DNA of 49,204 bases from Chitinophagales bacterium (GTDB lineage: Bacteria > Bacteroidota > Bacteroidia > Chitinophagales > Chitinophagaceae): NCBI GenBank assembly GCA_026931325.1, contig JAIXLO010000096.1, positions 1 through 49,204 of the forward strand. The letters are read 5' to 3'. A model generated the notes under the pieces. It was not told the origin of the DNA, searched no databases, and saw only the letters and a list, made by a program, of their open reading frames with translations. Positions 23,468 to 31,998 of this stretch are shown one piece after another (positions within the stretch are counted from its first letter, which is position 1; each line of letters begins with the position of its first letter). The translations under genes were made by a program, and so were the position numbers.

Positions 23468-25000
23468 TTATTTTAAATTAAAATTTTCTTTTAAAAATTG
23501 TTGCCAATCATTTAGCATATTTCCTTTCAAAACTCTTGGAAATTTGTGTTGTCCTCCTATCTTTCCTTTCAATTCTAAGAACTGCATAAACTGTTCTTCA
23601 GTAAGTACATCTAAAAAAACTTCTTTTAATGCACTATTTCTTTCAACTGCATAATCGTCGTTTAAAATTTTTAATTTCTCATCAATTAAATTGGCTAATT
23701 GTTTTGCATCTACTTTATCATTACAAGCTATGTACCAATGATGTGCAAAGAAGTTATTGTATGGAATACCAGCAACTGTAAATTCTGGAATACTAATATT
23801 CAACTCTTCACTAACTAACTTAATTGCTTTATTCATATTTTCTACACTTAAATGCTCACCAACTAAACTTAAAAAATGTTTAGTGCGACCTGTTATAATA
23901 ATCTCACATCTCTCAATATCTACAAATCTTATAGTATCTCCAATTAAATATCTCCATGTCCCAGCAGTAGTGCTAATTAATAAAGCATAATCCTTATTTT
24001 CTTCAACTTCATGTATCATCAATGTTTCAGGATTTGCAACTAAGTCTCCATCAATATCAAAGTTTTTATCATTGAATGGAACAAATTCTAAAAATATATG
24101 TTCATTAGTTACTAAACGCATTCCTTTAGCATATTGTCTATCTTGATATGCAATAAAGCCTTCACTTGCTAAATAAGTTTCAATATAAGTAATTGGTTTA
24201 CCTAATAATTTTTCAAAACCTTTTTTATAAGGTTCAAAGCTTACTCCTCCATGAACAAAGAATGCAAGATTGGGCCATATTACATGAATATTTTTTAGTT
24301 TATAATGCTCAATAATCATTTCCATGAGCATTTGAATCCAAGCTGGTACACCAATAATAAAACCAATATCCCATTCAGGTGCTTTTTTTACAATCTCTAA
24401 AAGTTTAGTGTTCCAATCTCTTTGTTTAGCTATTTTTTTCCCAGGTTTATAAAATGGTTGAAACCAAAATGGAGCTTTTTTTTGCGTTATACCACTTAAA
24501 TCTCCTGCATAATAACCAGCACCTTTTTGTAACTCTGTACTTCCTCCTAAAGTAAGCCAGCCCTTACCAATAGATTTTACTTGGATATTTTCGTAACTTC
24601 TTAAACTGAGTAATTGCTTAATCATTATTACTTTATTTCCTCTTAGTAAATCATTGGTTATAGGAATATATTTACTTGCTGCTTCACTTGTACCAGATGA
24701 AAGTGCATAATATTTTATTTTCCCAGGCCAACAAACATCAGGTTTACCTTCTATAGATTTATGCCACCATTCTTTATAAATTTTATTGTAATTATAAATA
24801 GGCACAAATTCTTGAAATTTTTTTCCTGGATGTTTGCTCATTAAAATTTCATCAAATCTGAATTGTTGTCCAAATTGTGTGAAACGAGCTTTTCGTAATA
24901 ATTTTTTCAGCACTTTTATTTGCTGACGACGTGGGCTATTTTTTGGTAGCCTCAAAGCATTAAGAATAGAGTTTGGAAGGTTGATATCTATAATAGCCAT
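23468..25000 (-). CDS. GH3-family (acyl-adenylate-forming) protein
   Basis: This 510-residue protein belongs to the GH3 family, named for plant enzymes that join hormones such as auxin or jasmonate to amino acids through an acyl-AMP intermediate. The ATP-binding motif YYALSSGTSEAASKYIPIT is intact, and a second conserved region is IETYLASEGFIAYQ. The C-terminal part has TGRTKHFLSLVGEHLS and the late GGQHKFPRVL motif. GH3-like proteins are common in Bacteroidota, but their substrates are not established. The ATG at 25000 is preferred over a TTG two codons earlier. Neighbours on the same strand are the glycosyltransferase fusion upstream and the LysE exporter downstream; export of an amino-acid conjugate is a speculative link. 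Confidence 0.85.
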   Translation of the reverse strand: MAIIDINLPNSILNALRLPKNSPRRQQIKVLKKLLRKARFTQFGQQFRFDEILMSKHPGKKFQEFVPIYNYNKIYKEWWHKSIEGKPDVCWPGKIKYYALSSGTSEAASKYIPITNDLLRGNKVIMIKQLLSLRSYENIQVKSIGKGWLTLGGSTELQKGAGYYAGDLSGITQKKAPFWFQPFYKPGKKIAKQRDWNTKLLEIVKKAPEWDIGFIIGVPAWIQMLMEMIIEHYKLKNIHVIWPNLAFFVHGGVSFEPYKKGFEKLLGKPITYIETYLASEGFIAYQDRQYAKGMRLVTNEHIFLEFVPFNDKNFDIDGDLVANPETLMIHEVEENKDYALLISTTAGTWRYLIGDTIRFVDIERCEIIITGRTKHFLSLVGEHLSVENMNKAIKLVSEELNISIPEFTVAGIPYNNFFAHHWYIACNDKVDAKQLANLIDEKLKILNDDYAVERNSALKEVFLDVLTEEQFMQFLELKGKIGGQHKFPRVLKGNMLNDWQQFLKENFNLK

Positions 25001-25095
25001 TGGCAATCGTTGTAGTTAAGTTTTATTTATTATTAAGCTTCAAGTTTATAAACAACGAATATATTGCAATATTTTGTTTTTACATACTAATTATT

Positions 25096-27039
25096 TTAAC
25101 TACCTAATCTTCTGTAATTTTCAATAATGTATTTTACATCTTGCAGCCAATCATAATCTTTAGCATATAAAAAATCCATATTTTTTAAGACATCTTTACT
25201 AACAGATAAATTGTTTTTTAGAAATGAAGAATAATGAGCAACAATGCCTATTTTTATATTAGGCAATTTATTACTTTCTGTACCATAACCTATCCAAGTA
25301 TTATTTGCTATTAGAACATTAAAAGCATTTTTAATTGCTTTAAACCCGTTTTTAATAAAAATTAAATGAATAGGAAATGTAATAAGAATAATAGATGAAG
25401 AAAGAATATCAGTAAATCTTTTCATCCTTTTTTGATAAGGTTTTATAATAGAATAATTATGTACTGAACTTAATATTTCGCCAGAACTAGTTTTTGAATC
25501 GCTGCTAATAATTGTATTACTTTCGGAAGAATAAAATTTAAAGCTAAGTTTCTTTGGTAAAGATTGTATTAACTCAATAATTTGTTTGTAAGAAAAATTA
25601 TTGACACAAAAAATAATTTCCCGAATTTTGAAAGTATCAATGATCATTTTAAGATTATTAATATTTCCTACAGAGTTAGAAGTATTTCCATTAATACTCA
25701 CTCTTCCTAAAACTCTTTCTTTTAACTGTAAGTTGTGCATTAATGACAAAGCTTTTGTATAATCTTCGTTAGAGCCAACAATAATAGTTTGTTGCATTTT
25801 TTTTATTTCATCTGTTTCTTTAATAAAATCCAATCCTTTTAAAATCCATCTATACAATATCATCATAACACTTGAAACAATTCCACCAAATAAAATAACG
25901 CCTCTTGAAAATCTTAAAGTTTCTGGTAATAAAGAATAAACAGCTAATCCTACAACAATAGCTACCAATGAAGCTGCAAGTGCTTTTACAGGTTTATACA
26001 AATTATCGTACATACCTGCTAATGCTGCAGCAATTAAATAAACAAAAACATATACTGGCGTTATAGTTGAAACAATATCTTGCTGAAACTCTGCACCTCC
26101 TCTTACATAAATAATCCATAATTTTTTTACTAGCCAAATACATAAATAAATAACAATGCTATCTATAATTGCTAAGCTTAATCTTGTAAATAAGCTTTTA
26201 ACAATAGTTAGTAATGCTCTTAACCAAATAGCTATTTTTATTGTTGTTGCAAACAAAGTAGCACTATTTCCTTTGTAATGTTTTGTAACAAAAATGCTCA
26301 TAGCTTCATAAAACATTTTTACATAATTAAGGCTTCCTCTTTTAGTACTTTCTCCTTTGAAATGTATAATACTACTTTCTGAAAAATAATAATTTTTATA
26401 TCCTTCTTGTTGAATTCTAAAACTTAAATCTACATCTTCTCCATACATAAAAAATATTTCATCAAAGCCATTTATTTTATCTATCAATTCTTTTCTTGTC
26501 ATAATAAATGCACCAGCTAAAACATCTACTTCATGATTTTTATTTTCATCTAAATAACCAAGTGCATATTTATTAAACAATTTAGATTTAGGAAACAAAT
26601 AAGCAAGTCCAACTAATTTAAAAAAAGATGTCATTGGTGAAGGAAATGACCTTTTGCTTTCTGGTAAAAAATTTCCTTTCCCATCATTCATTTTTATACC
26701 CAATGCACCACAATCTTTATTATCTTCTAAAAACTGAATACATTTTATAAAACAATCTTCTGGAACAATTGTATCTGGATTTAAAAAAAGTATATACTTA
26801 CCTTTTGCTTCTTTTAAAGCAATATTATTGGCTTTGCCAAAGCCTTTATTTTCATTATTTTCTATAAATTTTACCCAAGCAAATTTTGGTTTTAAATAAT
26901 TCATGCTATCATCAGAAGAATTGTTATCAATAACAATAACTTCTGCATCTATATTATTAATAGCTTTTTCTACAGAAAAAAGACATTGTTGAAGGAAATA
27001 TTTTACATTATAATTTACTATAATTACAGAAAGCTGCAC
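25096..27039 (-). CDS. Glycosyltransferase family 2 fused to a membrane region and sugar-transferase-like domain
   Basis: The 647-residue protein starts at a GTG. Residues 1-250 are a GT2 domain (SVIIVNYNVKYFLQQCL, VIDNNSSDD, LFLNPDTIVPEDC, MYGEDVDLSFRI) of the rhamnosyltransferase-like kind. A set of about five membrane segments follows (residues 270-400), then a nucleotide-binding-like domain (QTIIVGSNEDYTKALS). The C-terminus resembles the membrane part of polyprenyl sugar-phosphate transferases (KRMKRFTDILSSSIILITFP ... ANNTWIGYG). The catalytic core of such transferases is short and looks incomplete. It probably acts at the inner membrane in surface polysaccharide or LPS assembly. Confidence 0.75.
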   Translation of the reverse strand: MQLSVIIVNYNVKYFLQQCLFSVEKAINNIDAEVIVIDNNSSDDSMNYLKPKFAWVKFIENNENKGFGKANNIALKEAKGKYILFLNPDTIVPEDCFIKCIQFLEDNKDCGALGIKMNDGKGNFLPESKRSFPSPMTSFFKLVGLAYLFPKSKLFNKYALGYLDENKNHEVDVLAGAFIMTRKELIDKINGFDEIFFMYGEDVDLSFRIQQEGYKNYYFSESSIIHFKGESTKRGSLNYVKMFYEAMSIFVTKHYKGNSATLFATTIKIAIWLRALLTIVKSLFTRLSLAIIDSIVIYLCIWLVKKLWIIYVRGGAEFQQDIVSTITPVYVFVYLIAAALAGMYDNLYKPVKALAASLVAIVVGLAVYSLLPETLRFSRGVILFGGIVSSVMMILYRWILKGLDFIKETDEIKKMQQTIIVGSNEDYTKALSLMHNLQLKERVLGRVSINGNTSNSVGNINNLKMIIDTFKIREIIFCVNNFSYKQIIELIQSLPKKLSFKFYSSESNTIISSDSKTSSGEILSSVHNYSIIKPYQKRMKRFTDILSSSIILITFPIHLIFIKNGFKAIKNAFNVLIANNTWIGYGTESNKLPNIKIGIVAHYSSFLKNNLSVSKDVLKNMDFLYAKDYDWLQDVKYIIENYRRLGS

Positions 27040-27108
27040 GTACTTAAATTTCTAATTTTTAGTATTGCAACATACTTTGTATTTATGAAGTAGCCAAAAT
27101 ATTTATCA

Positions 27109-28368
27109 TTAGTTATTAAGGCTTAATCTTGCTTTATGGTTTAGTTTAAATCTTACACCTAAATTAATTCCAGCAGCATTAAACTTTTGCTTAAAACCAT
27201 AAGCATTATATTTTGGGTCAGTGAGTCTATATCTAAAATATGGTTCTGCAAAAATATCAAAGTTGTCTGTCAGAGGCTTTATTAAACTGATACTACCAAA
27301 TAAACTTACTCCAACATTATGTTTATAAATACTTGAATTTTCTTTAGCACTTATTAGTTGAAAACTTGTATCTAATATTTTACCTTGATACCAAGAAGCA
27401 AGATTTACAATTACACCTCCATTAATTGAAGCTTTAAATGCTCTGTTGTAAAACTCATAACCTAATGATATAGGCAATTCTATATTACTATATAAATTAT
27501 ACCTTACATTGTTAGCATAAGATATTTGAAGTTGTTTTGTAGTATCTGAAATTGTTACAGTATTACCATTAACATCTGTTTCTGTTCTTATAGTAATTAT
27601 AGTAATTTCTTTCCTTTCGCTTTCATATCTAAAGCTTTGTTTTTCTATTAAATTAGAATATTGTAAACCAGCCCTAACATATATATTTTTTGTAAGTCCT
27701 CTTGTTACTTTTGCACCAAGCGTTATGCCCATAATCATTCTTTCAGAACTATCTTTTCTTTTTATGTATTCACTATTAGGGTCAAGTGAACTTACTTTTT
27801 TAGTTACATACTCAGGAGAAAGAAATGCTTCTATATACCAATTCTTTTTGTAGCTACTACTTTCTCCAGGGCAATCAATTGGTTTTATAGGTTTATAAAA
27901 TTTTTTAGTTGATGAAATATTCTTTTGTAAAAAATTAGTATTAATTAATTGGTTAGTATTAAATGGTATAATCTCGTTTTTATTTAAAGAAGTTGATGAA
28001 ATGTTTTGGATATTGTTTTTTTCAAATGAATATTCTTCCTGTGTTAGGTGAGAAGAATTTTTTTCATCATAAAAGGCAGTATTAATAATTGGTTTTGGTA
28101 TATGTTGAATTATTTGCTTATGAGGTTTTTGAAGTTGTAATTGAGTTTTTGAAATTGATTTATTTACATGGTCAACATTTATTTCTTTTAAATTATTTGC
28201 TTGAATATTATCTGATTGTTTATTACTAATTTCAACTTGGGTGTTATTATTAATTTCTGAATTAGCTAAAAGAGAATTTTGATTATTATACTTTAATTTA
28301 TTTTCTTTTGTGTTTTTTAGAATATAGTTATTAGAAGTTTGCTGATATTGTAGTGCTGTAAAAATCAA
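27109..28368 (-). CDS. ECF-sigma-linked outer-membrane barrel protein, C-terminal part (frameshifted)
   Basis: The open frame begins at a TTG that is not the true start. About 165 residues of Asn/Gln/Ser-rich low-complexity linker are followed by a C-terminal barrel-like domain (KNWYIEAFLSPEYV, YVRAGLQYSN, LGYEFYNRAFKASINGGVIVNLA, DIFAEPYFRYRLTDPKY, AAGINLGVRFKL). In Bacteroidota such genes directly follow an ECF sigma factor; they have a cytosolic anchor, one membrane helix, a periplasmic linker and an outer-membrane barrel. The cytosolic anchor and membrane helix are encoded upstream in two other frames. The linker presumably spans the periplasm. Confidence 0.7.
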   Translation of the reverse strand: MIFTALQYQQTSNNYILKNTKENKLKYNNQNSLLANSEINNNTQVEISNKQSDNIQANNLKEINVDHVNKSISKTQLQLQKPHKQIIQHIPKPIINTAFYDEKNSSHLTQEEYSFEKNNIQNISSTSLNKNEIIPFNTNQLINTNFLQKNISSTKKFYKPIKPIDCPGESSSYKKNWYIEAFLSPEYVTKKVSSLDPNSEYIKRKDSSERMIMGITLGAKVTRGLTKNIYVRAGLQYSNLIEKQSFRYESERKEITIITIRTETDVNGNTVTISDTTKQLQISYANNVRYNLYSNIELPISLGYEFYNRAFKASINGGVIVNLASWYQGKILDTSFQLISAKENSSIYKHNVGVSLFGSISLIKPLTDNFDIFAEPYFRYRLTDPKYNAYGFKQKFNAAGINLGVRFKLNHKARLSLNN

Positions 28369-28536
28369 CTAAACCAATAATAATTAAAAAGCCAATTAAA
28401 AGATGAAACCATTTTATTCCATAAAGATGCTGTTCTTCTTCTTTTCTTTCTCAACAACTATCCTATTCCATAATTCTTCAGAAACTGGAGATGAATAATT
28501 TTCTAATTTACTTTTTATGTATTTATCAAATAACAT
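28360..28536 (-). pseudogene. N-terminal anchor and membrane helix of the sigma-linked protein, split over two frames
   Basis: From ATG 28536, 5 bases after the sigma-factor stop, the frame reads MLFDKYIKSKLENYSSPVSEELWNRI, the usual start of sigma-linked membrane proteins (cytosolic 'klenyexPVpxxlWxxI'). The frame is lost in a purine-rich run (28431-28452). The next frame gives QHLYGIKWFHLLIGFLIII and GLVD, a clear membrane helix. The frame shifts again at the A run at 28360-28364 (T run on the coding strand) into the barrel part. Two separate indels are needed to restore one protein of about 475 residues. Confidence 0.65.
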
Positions 28537-28541
28537 AAATT

Positions 28542-29078
28542 TTATACAGCTACTTTTTCTAATTCTATAATTTGTTTTTGCAACATTTTTCTTGCTTTTA
28601 CCAATTGGCTTCTACTGGTGCTTGGTTGAATGTTTAATATTTCAGCAATTTCTTCATGTGAGTAACCTTCAATAACATTTAAGTTAAAAACAATTCTATA
28701 TCCTGTAGGTAATTGACTGATTAATTTTAATAATTCTTCTTCACCTAAATTAGAATAAGCAAAAGAATAAGTTACCTGATTGTTATAAATTTCTTCTTTT
28801 AATTCATTGAAAATTATCTTCTTTTTTTGTAAAAATTTTAATGCACTATTGACAATAATTTTTCTTACCCAACCCTCAAAAGAGCCTTCAAATTTGAACT
28901 GGTGAATATGATTGAAAACTCTTATGAATCCTTCTTGTAACATATCCTCAGCTTCCATTGTATCATTTGCATATCTTAAACAAATGGTAAACATTTTACC
29001 AGCCATTTGTTCAAATAGCAATCTTTGACAAGTAGTATCTTGTCTAACACACCCTTTTATCAATTCTACCTCAGTCAA
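28542..29078 (-). CDS. ECF-type RNA polymerase sigma-70 factor
   Basis: The protein has 178 residues and starts at a TTG. Sigma region 2 is visible as AEDMLQEGFIRVFNHIHQFKFEGSFEGWVRKIIVN, and region 4 as LPTGYRIVFNLNVIEGYSHEEIAEILNI with PSTSRSQLVKARKML. It lacks regions 1 and 3, as ECF factors do. It is directly followed by the membrane/outer-membrane protein gene at 28536, which is probably its regulator. No TTG/TAnnTTTG promoter could be placed with confidence in the 141 bases upstream, so it may be autoregulated from a different promoter type. Confidence 0.9.
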   Translation of the reverse strand: MTEVELIKGCVRQDTTCQRLLFEQMAGKMFTICLRYANDTMEAEDMLQEGFIRVFNHIHQFKFEGSFEGWVRKIIVNSALKFLQKKKIIFNELKEEIYNNQVTYSFAYSNLGEEELLKLISQLPTGYRIVFNLNVIEGYSHEEIAEILNIQPSTSRSQLVKARKMLQKQIIELEKVAV

Positions 29079-29219
29079 AACAGGTAAATTTTGGGTTATA
29101 AAATGGATACGTAAATAGAATTATTCGTTGCCTAATATGAATTATAGGTTAGTGAAGATAGCAAAATTTAATAAGAACAAAAACTATATTTTTTTAATAT
29201 TGATATTCAATAAGCTATA

Positions 29220-29711
29220 TTATAAATTTTTAATTTTTTCAATGATTCCTGTAGTAGAAAATCCTTGAATAATTGGATTAATAACTACCCTACCTCCATT
29301 TGCAATTACTTCTTTTGCTCCAACAATTTGTTCAATGGTATAATCTCCTCCTTTTACTAAAACATTAGGTAAAATAGAAGTAATTAAATGATGTGGAGTA
29401 TCTTCATCAAAAATAATTACAGCATCAACTATAACAAGATTTGCTAAAATTAAACTTCTATTATGCTGATTATTGATTGGCCTTTGTTCTCCTTTTAATC
29501 TTTTAATACTTTCATCACTATTTACACCAACAACTAAATAATCAGCTTCTTTTGCAGCTTGTGATAAAGAATAAATATGTCCCTCATGTAAAATATCAAA
29601 ACATCCATTTGTAAAAGCAATAGATTTATTTAAACTCTTCCAACCTGCAACTATTTTAAGTAATGATGGTAAAGTATGAATTTTTTTTTCTATTGCTTCA
29701 ATATTTTTCAT
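29220..29711 (-). CDS. rfaE2: D-glycero-beta-D-manno-heptose 1-phosphate adenylyltransferase
   Basis: The protein has 163 residues from ATG 29711, which is 4 bases after the stop of the S46 peptidase gene; the in-frame TTG further up lies inside that gene. It is a stand-alone nucleotidyltransferase matching the C-terminal half of HldE: SIAFTNGCFDILHEGHIYSL with the HxGH motif, VGVNSDESIKRLKGEQRPIN, LVKGGDYTIEQIVGAKEV and the C-terminal GFSTTGIIEKI. It makes ADP-heptose for LPS core synthesis in the cytosol. The kinase half (rfaE1) is not in the window. Tight spacing suggests co-transcription with the peptidase. Confidence 0.9.
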   Translation of the reverse strand: MKNIEAIEKKIHTLPSLLKIVAGWKSLNKSIAFTNGCFDILHEGHIYSLSQAAKEADYLVVGVNSDESIKRLKGEQRPINNQHNRSLILANLVIVDAVIIFDEDTPHHLITSILPNVLVKGGDYTIEQIVGAKEVIANGGRVVINPIIQGFSTTGIIEKIKNL

Positions 29712-29715
29712 ATAG

Positions 29716-31881
29716 TTATTTTTTCTTTGCTTTAGGATATACAATATTCATTTCTTTTACTAAATGACCTGCATTTGCAAACTTATCTATTATAAAAAGT
29801 ACATAACGAATATCTACCATAATGTTTCTACAAATTGATGCATCATAATTTATATCACTCATTGTGCCTTCCCAAACTCTATCAAAATTTAAACCTATTA
29901 AATTGCCATAAGCATCTAAAGCTGGGCTTCCACTATTTCCTCCAGTTGTATGATTACTTGCAATAAAACAAACTGGCATTTTTCCATTTTTCCCATAAAT
30001 GCCATAATCTTTTTTATTATAAAGTTGAATAAGTTTTTCAGGCAAGTCATATTCATAATCACCTGGTTTATATTTTTCAATTACACCATCTAAATCTGTT
30101 AAAAAATCATATTGCACTCCATTTCGTGGCTGATAGCCATTTACTTGGCCATAAGCTACACGAAGCGTACTATTTGCATCAGGATAAAACTTCTTTTCTT
30201 TCATCACTTCTAATTGAGCTTTCATATATGTTCTTTGTAAATTGTTTATCTTATTTTGAATAGGAATTAAAGCAGCATCAACTTTTGATTGATATGTATC
30301 GACCATATCACTATATATTTTTAAAGCTTTATAAGAATAAAAAGTGCTTACAAATTCTTCTCCTGATTTACTTAGTAATTGGTTTACAAACTCTTCATTA
30401 TATAGTTCTGTTTCTTTAAAAATTTCTTCTGTTAACAAAGCATAATTATTATTTACAGAAGCAGATAAATTTCTAAGAATTGCTGAAGTAAATCGATTTT
30501 CTTGACTTAAATAAATTTTTAGTAATGCAGTAAAAACTTTTTTATCTACTTCAGGGTTATAATCTTTAAAAAATTTTTCTAAACTTTCTTTTACTTGTAA
30601 AGCTTTTTGTTGATAAGCTATTTCGCCTGTTTTTTTATAAGCATTACTTACAGTGTTTAATTGTCCAACTATACGAAATAATTCCAGTTTACTCATTATT
30701 TCAGTATAGTAATCTTTTGCAATACTATAAGGTTCATAATCAGAATAAGTCTTTTTAAAATCATCTAATAAATTTTTATAAGCAGCAAAGGCAGGATTTT
30801 TATTAACTCTGTCTTGAAATATTTCTTCAAATTTTAGTTTTTTAGCTACAGCATTTGTTCTTGTTAATCCTAAAACTTCTCCTTGCCATTTTTTCCAAGC
30901 ATTACTAATTGAAGCCCATTTAGCAGCATATTGAATTTTTGTTTTTTCATCGTTACGCATAAACTTATCAATTTCTTCTAAGGCTCTATCACGTATCATA
31001 ATTCTTATAGGGTCATTGTATTTTACAATTTGATCAACAGCAACAGAAGGTAAATATTCCATTGTTTTACCAGGGAAACCAAAAATCATTGTAAAGTCTC
31101 CTTTATCAATTCCACTTAAAGAAATGTTTAATGCTTTTTTAGGAATATAAGGAACATTATCAGCAGAATAATCTGCAGGTTTATTGTCTTTGCTTGCATA
31201 AATTCTGAACATTGAAAAATCGCCTGTATGTCTTGGCCACATCCAATTATCTGAATCTCTTCCAAAATTTCCAATACTACTTGGAGGTGCTCCTACTAAT
31301 CTAATATCTCTGTATGTTTCTGTAATAAATGCATAATATTGATTTCCTTCAAAAAATCCTCTTATCAAAACTTCTTGATAGGATTCTTTAGCAATAGAAT
31401 TTTTTAATGATGCAATATTTTTATCAATAATACTTTGCCTTTCTATTTCAGATGTTTTTTCATTAATACCAGCTAAAACAGCAGATGAAACATCATCAAT
31501 ACGAATAATAAATGTTACAAATAAACCTTTATTTGGAAGCTCTTGTGTTTTATCCATTGCCCAAAAACCATTTTGTAAATAATTATGTTCAATACTTGAA
31601 TGGTTTTGAATTGAACTAAATCCACAATGATGATTTGTTAATACTAAGCCTTGTTTAGAAATTATTTCTCCGGTACAAAATCCACCAAAACTTACAACTG
31701 CATCTTTTAAACTTCCTGAATTGATACTATAAATATCAGATGCAGAAATTTTCATTCCTAATGATTTCATGCGTCCTTCATTTAGTTTAGATAAAAGTTG
31801 TGGTAGCCACATACCTTCATCAGCTTTGGTTGTAATAGATAAGCATACTAAAGAAACAATAACTAAAAATACTTTTTTCAT
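29716..31881 (-). CDS. S46 family dipeptidyl-peptidase, DPP11-like
   Basis: The protein has 721 residues, normal for S46. A signal peptide (MKKVFLVIVSLVCLSITTKA) leads to the mature DEGMWLP start typical of the family. The catalytic residues are His85 in LTNHHCG, Asp221 in HTGDFSMFR and Ser650 in GGNSGSPAL. Arg668, 18 residues after the Ser in LNFDRVWEG, occupies the place of Arg673 of Porphyromonas DPP11, where DPP7 has Gly. This suggests release of dipeptides with Asp or Glu at the second position. The enzyme works in the periplasm in peptide nutrition. It has no T9SS tail. A TATATTTA box (one off the -7 consensus) lies upstream. Confidence 0.9.
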   Translation of the reverse strand: MKKVFLVIVSLVCLSITTKADEGMWLPQLLSKLNEGRMKSLGMKISASDIYSINSGSLKDAVVSFGGFCTGEIISKQGLVLTNHHCGFSSIQNHSSIEHNYLQNGFWAMDKTQELPNKGLFVTFIIRIDDVSSAVLAGINEKTSEIERQSIIDKNIASLKNSIAKESYQEVLIRGFFEGNQYYAFITETYRDIRLVGAPPSSIGNFGRDSDNWMWPRHTGDFSMFRIYASKDNKPADYSADNVPYIPKKALNISLSGIDKGDFTMIFGFPGKTMEYLPSVAVDQIVKYNDPIRIMIRDRALEEIDKFMRNDEKTKIQYAAKWASISNAWKKWQGEVLGLTRTNAVAKKLKFEEIFQDRVNKNPAFAAYKNLLDDFKKTYSDYEPYSIAKDYYTEIMSKLELFRIVGQLNTVSNAYKKTGEIAYQQKALQVKESLEKFFKDYNPEVDKKVFTALLKIYLSQENRFTSAILRNLSASVNNNYALLTEEIFKETELYNEEFVNQLLSKSGEEFVSTFYSYKALKIYSDMVDTYQSKVDAALIPIQNKINNLQRTYMKAQLEVMKEKKFYPDANSTLRVAYGQVNGYQPRNGVQYDFLTDLDGVIEKYKPGDYEYDLPEKLIQLYNKKDYGIYGKNGKMPVCFIASNHTTGGNSGSPALDAYGNLIGLNFDRVWEGTMSDINYDASICRNIMVDIRYVLFIIDKFANAGHLVKEMNIVYPKAKKK

Positions 31882-31948
31882 AATGTATTTATTTAAGCCA
31901 TAAATATAGCTATGAATTAGTAATGATACAATAGTTTAATAAATAAAA

Positions 31949-31978
31949 AAGCAGGTTGCTATTTCTAACAACCTGCTT
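31949..31978 (-). terminator. Rho-independent terminator of the surface-protein operon
   Basis: A perfect 10-bp GC-containing stem (AAGCAGGTTG/CAACCTGCTT) is followed on the minus strand by TTTTTTATTTATT. It lies 20 bases after the stop of the OmpA-family gene and probably ends the whole minus-strand operon from the giant protein down. Confidence 0.85.
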
Positions 31979-31998
31979 ACATATTTTATGAGCTTAAA

